Positions 4,386 through 5,722 of a DNA stretch of 5,722 nucleotides are shown here, one piece after another. The notes under the pieces are model-generated. The model did not search any database. It had not been told where the DNA came from and worked only from the letters and a program-made list of their open reading frames with translations. Both the position numbers and the translations under genes were made by a program. Numbering within the stretch: position 1 is the first letter of the stretch; every line of letters starts with the position of its first letter. The DNA is from JBDTNK01 sp039933775 (GTDB lineage Bacteria; Chloroflexota; Limnocylindria; QHBO01): the NCBI GenBank assembly GCA_039933775.1, contig JBDTNK010000098.1, forward strand, positions 1 through 5,722. The letters run 5' to 3'.

Positions 4386-5722
4386 TCAGCGCTGCTCTGT
4401 TGGCGGGTCATGTATCAACTTCCTTCCTTCTGCGAGCGCTGGCTCGACGGTGCCACGGGTGCCGTCGACGGTCACGACCATCCCATCGCGGAGCCGGGTC
4501 GTGGCATCCCCGCAGCCGACGACAGCGGGGATCCCATACTCCCGCGCGATGATCGAGGCGTGCGAGAGCGCGCTGCCCACATCGGTAACGACCGCTACAG
4601 CCTGCGCGAACAGCGGGGTCCACGCCGGCGCCGTGAGCGGCGCAACAAGGATCTCCCCGTCCTTGAGCCGATCAAACTCGTCGCTGCTTCGGACGATGCG
4701 AACGCGGCCATCCACTCGGCCCGGCGAGGCAGGGGAGCCGGAGACCAAGGCGCGCTCGGAGGCCGTGGCGCCGAAGGCCCGCTCGGTGGTCGAGAACATG
4801 AGGCGCAGCGCCAGCGGCAGTCTGCCCGCCAACAGGGGCGGCACCAGCGTGGCGCTTCGCTCCCGCTCGGCCCGCCGCCTCTCCACCTCGCTGCCACGGA
4901 AGCGGGCATCGCCGCCCAAAGCCTCGAGGACCTCGGTGCGGGTAAGGAAGAACACGTCCTCCGCACTAGCCAAGACTCCGCCCCCACTGAGCCTTTCGCC
5001 GATCCGCAGCACGGCCCGCCGCATGATCGGCCACGAGATCGTGAGCTCGCGCACCTGCTCCTCGCGGACGGGCACGAGATGCTGCGCATCAGCAAGGAGC
5101 CGGCGGAATGCGCGGAGCCTCCGCGGGGAGCCGGCCAGTGCCGCTTCTGCCGCCGCCTGGGCGTCGCGACGCGCGGACGTGACCCCGTCGCTGCTCCGGC
5201 GCGGCACCTTTGTCGCCGAAAGGGCAACGACTGGACGGAACCAGTCGAGCGATTCAACCGCCTGCCCGCCGGCAGCGTCGGATGTCGCGAGGCCAGCCAG
5301 GAGCTGGAGGTGCGATCCGCCGATGTGAGGGTGCAGGTGTCGACGGTAGAAGAGCGCGAGGTTCGTCTCCAGCTTGTAGCCGGATCCCGCGACCACAGTG
5401 ATCGAGGCGAAATACTCGCCGGCAAGCGTGCTCAGCTCATCGATCATGCCCGGCAGATCCGAGATGGCCAACGTCTCCACCGACTCCGCTGCGCCGGCGG
5501 CGACGGCGCGGTACCGCGGGAGCAGCTCCTCACGCCATTCACGTTCATAGAGGGCGACGGCATGGCGCACGGTCGGCGGGATCATGACCGCCACACGTCG
5601 CGGCGAGCGAAGCGCCCGCCGCAGGATTCCCGGCAGGCTCCGACCCAGGGAGCCACCCGGTATGGGAAGGAAGTTGAGCGAGTAGAAGTACCAGCCATTG
5701 AGGATCACGTGATACGGCCGGG
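4386..5722 (-). CDS. PEP-utilising enzyme with swivelling phosphohistidine domain, C-terminal part (5' end outside window)
   Basis: The frame is open from the right edge of the window to the TGA at 4386-4388, giving at least 444 residues. GTG at 5708 is preceded by in-frame codons for RPYH, so it is probably internal; numbering here counts from that codon. A helical central region ends with VREEQ at 214-218, MRRAVLRIGERL at 229-240 and EDVFFLT at 250-256. This arrangement is seen in rifampin phosphotransferase-like and PEP synthase-like proteins. The PEP-utilisers mobile domain follows at about 322-423: GSPASPGRVDG, ILVAPLTAPAWTPLF, and SALSHASIIAREYGIPAVVG with the phosphohistidine His383. 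The domain carries phosphate between an ATP-grasp domain and a substrate site. The ATP-grasp half is not in the window; it may lie upstream in this gene or in a neighbour. The substrate is not predictable. The gene is convergent with the rest of the window and separated from the tRNA by 268 bp. Confidence 0.9.
   Translation of the reverse strand, partial: RPYHVILNGWYFYSLNFLPIPGGSLGRSLPGILRRALRSPRRVAVMIPPTVRHAVALYEREWREELLPRYRAVAAGAAESVETLAISDLPGMIDELSTLAGEYFASITVVAGSGYKLETNLALFYRRHLHPHIGGSHLQLLAGLATSDAAGGQAVESLDWFRPVVALSATKVPRRSSDGVTSARRDAQAAAEAALAGSPRRLRAFRRLLADAQHLVPVREEQVRELTISWPIMRRAVLRIGERLSGGGVLASAEDVFFLTRTEVLEALGGDARFRGSEVERRRAERERSATLVPPLLAGRLPLALRLMFSTTERAFGATASERALVSGSPASPGRVDGRVRIVRSSDEFDRLKDGEILVAPLTAPAWTPLFAQAVAVVTDVGSALSHASIIAREYGIPAVVGCGDATTRLRDGMVVTVDGTRGTVEPALAEGRKLIHDPPTEQR

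Noticed and set aside
4450..5328. 292-codon + strand open frame opposite the PEP-utilising gene
   Set aside because: It is an Arg/Ser/Ala-rich shadow; the - strand frame has the phosphohistidine domain.
4090..5722. Second copy of the tRNA 3' end as an attachment site
   Set aside because: Scanning by eye to the window end found no repeat of the T-arm/acceptor sequence.
1..5722. CRISPR array, insertion sequence or transposase, toxin-antitoxin or phage-defence genes
   Set aside because: No regularly spaced repeats, terminal inverted repeats or matching protein motifs were found.

Overview
The window is high-GC bacterial DNA (about 70 % G+C by eye, with genes close to 75 %). Genes are tightly packed and many have ATGA or GTGA stop/start overlaps. 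Codon use, gene content and the style of the small membrane proteins suggest an environmental Chloroflexota (Limnocylindria-like) or actinobacterial genome. No lineage-defining gene is present, so this placement is an inference.

Region 1 (1-2994, + strand) is a compact gene run. It holds the 3' end of an unidentified helical protein, a type-I glycerate kinase overlapping it by 4 bp, a YbjQ/UPF0145 protein with a leaderless-looking start, a small two-helix membrane protein, and an endonuclease III-type DNA glycosylase overlapping that by 4 bp. The genes look co-transcribed, with a possible internal promoter before ybjQ. Their functions (glycerate metabolism, stress/metal-associated protein, membrane protein, base-excision repair) do not form one pathway.

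Region 2 (2995-3487) is a gene-poor stretch of about 490 bp and the most interesting non-coding part. It has three related 15-bp TGACC-type inverted repeats (3058, 3108, 3180), followed by a set of GC hairpins (3292-3420) just before a small operon. I read it as a regulatory region with a structured leader. This is inference only.

Region 3 (3488-3960, + strand) is a two-gene micro-operon: a 35-residue double-knuckle zinc-ribbon protein overlapping by 4 bp a small, very hydrophobic membrane protein.

Region 4 (3961-4385) holds a probable promoter and a complete tRNA-Thr(CGT) with encoded CCA. After it comes a lower-GC spacer with a 12-bp tandem repeat and hairpins.

Region 5 (4386-5722, - strand) is the C-terminal part of a large PEP-utilising enzyme with a swivelling phosphohistidine domain, related to rifampin phosphotransferase and PEP synthase. 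It is convergent with everything else, and its 5' end lies outside the window. The strand switch and composition drop right after a tRNA would suit an island boundary, but no integrase or duplicated tRNA end is visible.

No CRISPR array, insertion sequence, rRNA or phage gene was seen. Most of the window is ordinary chromosomal housekeeping DNA.
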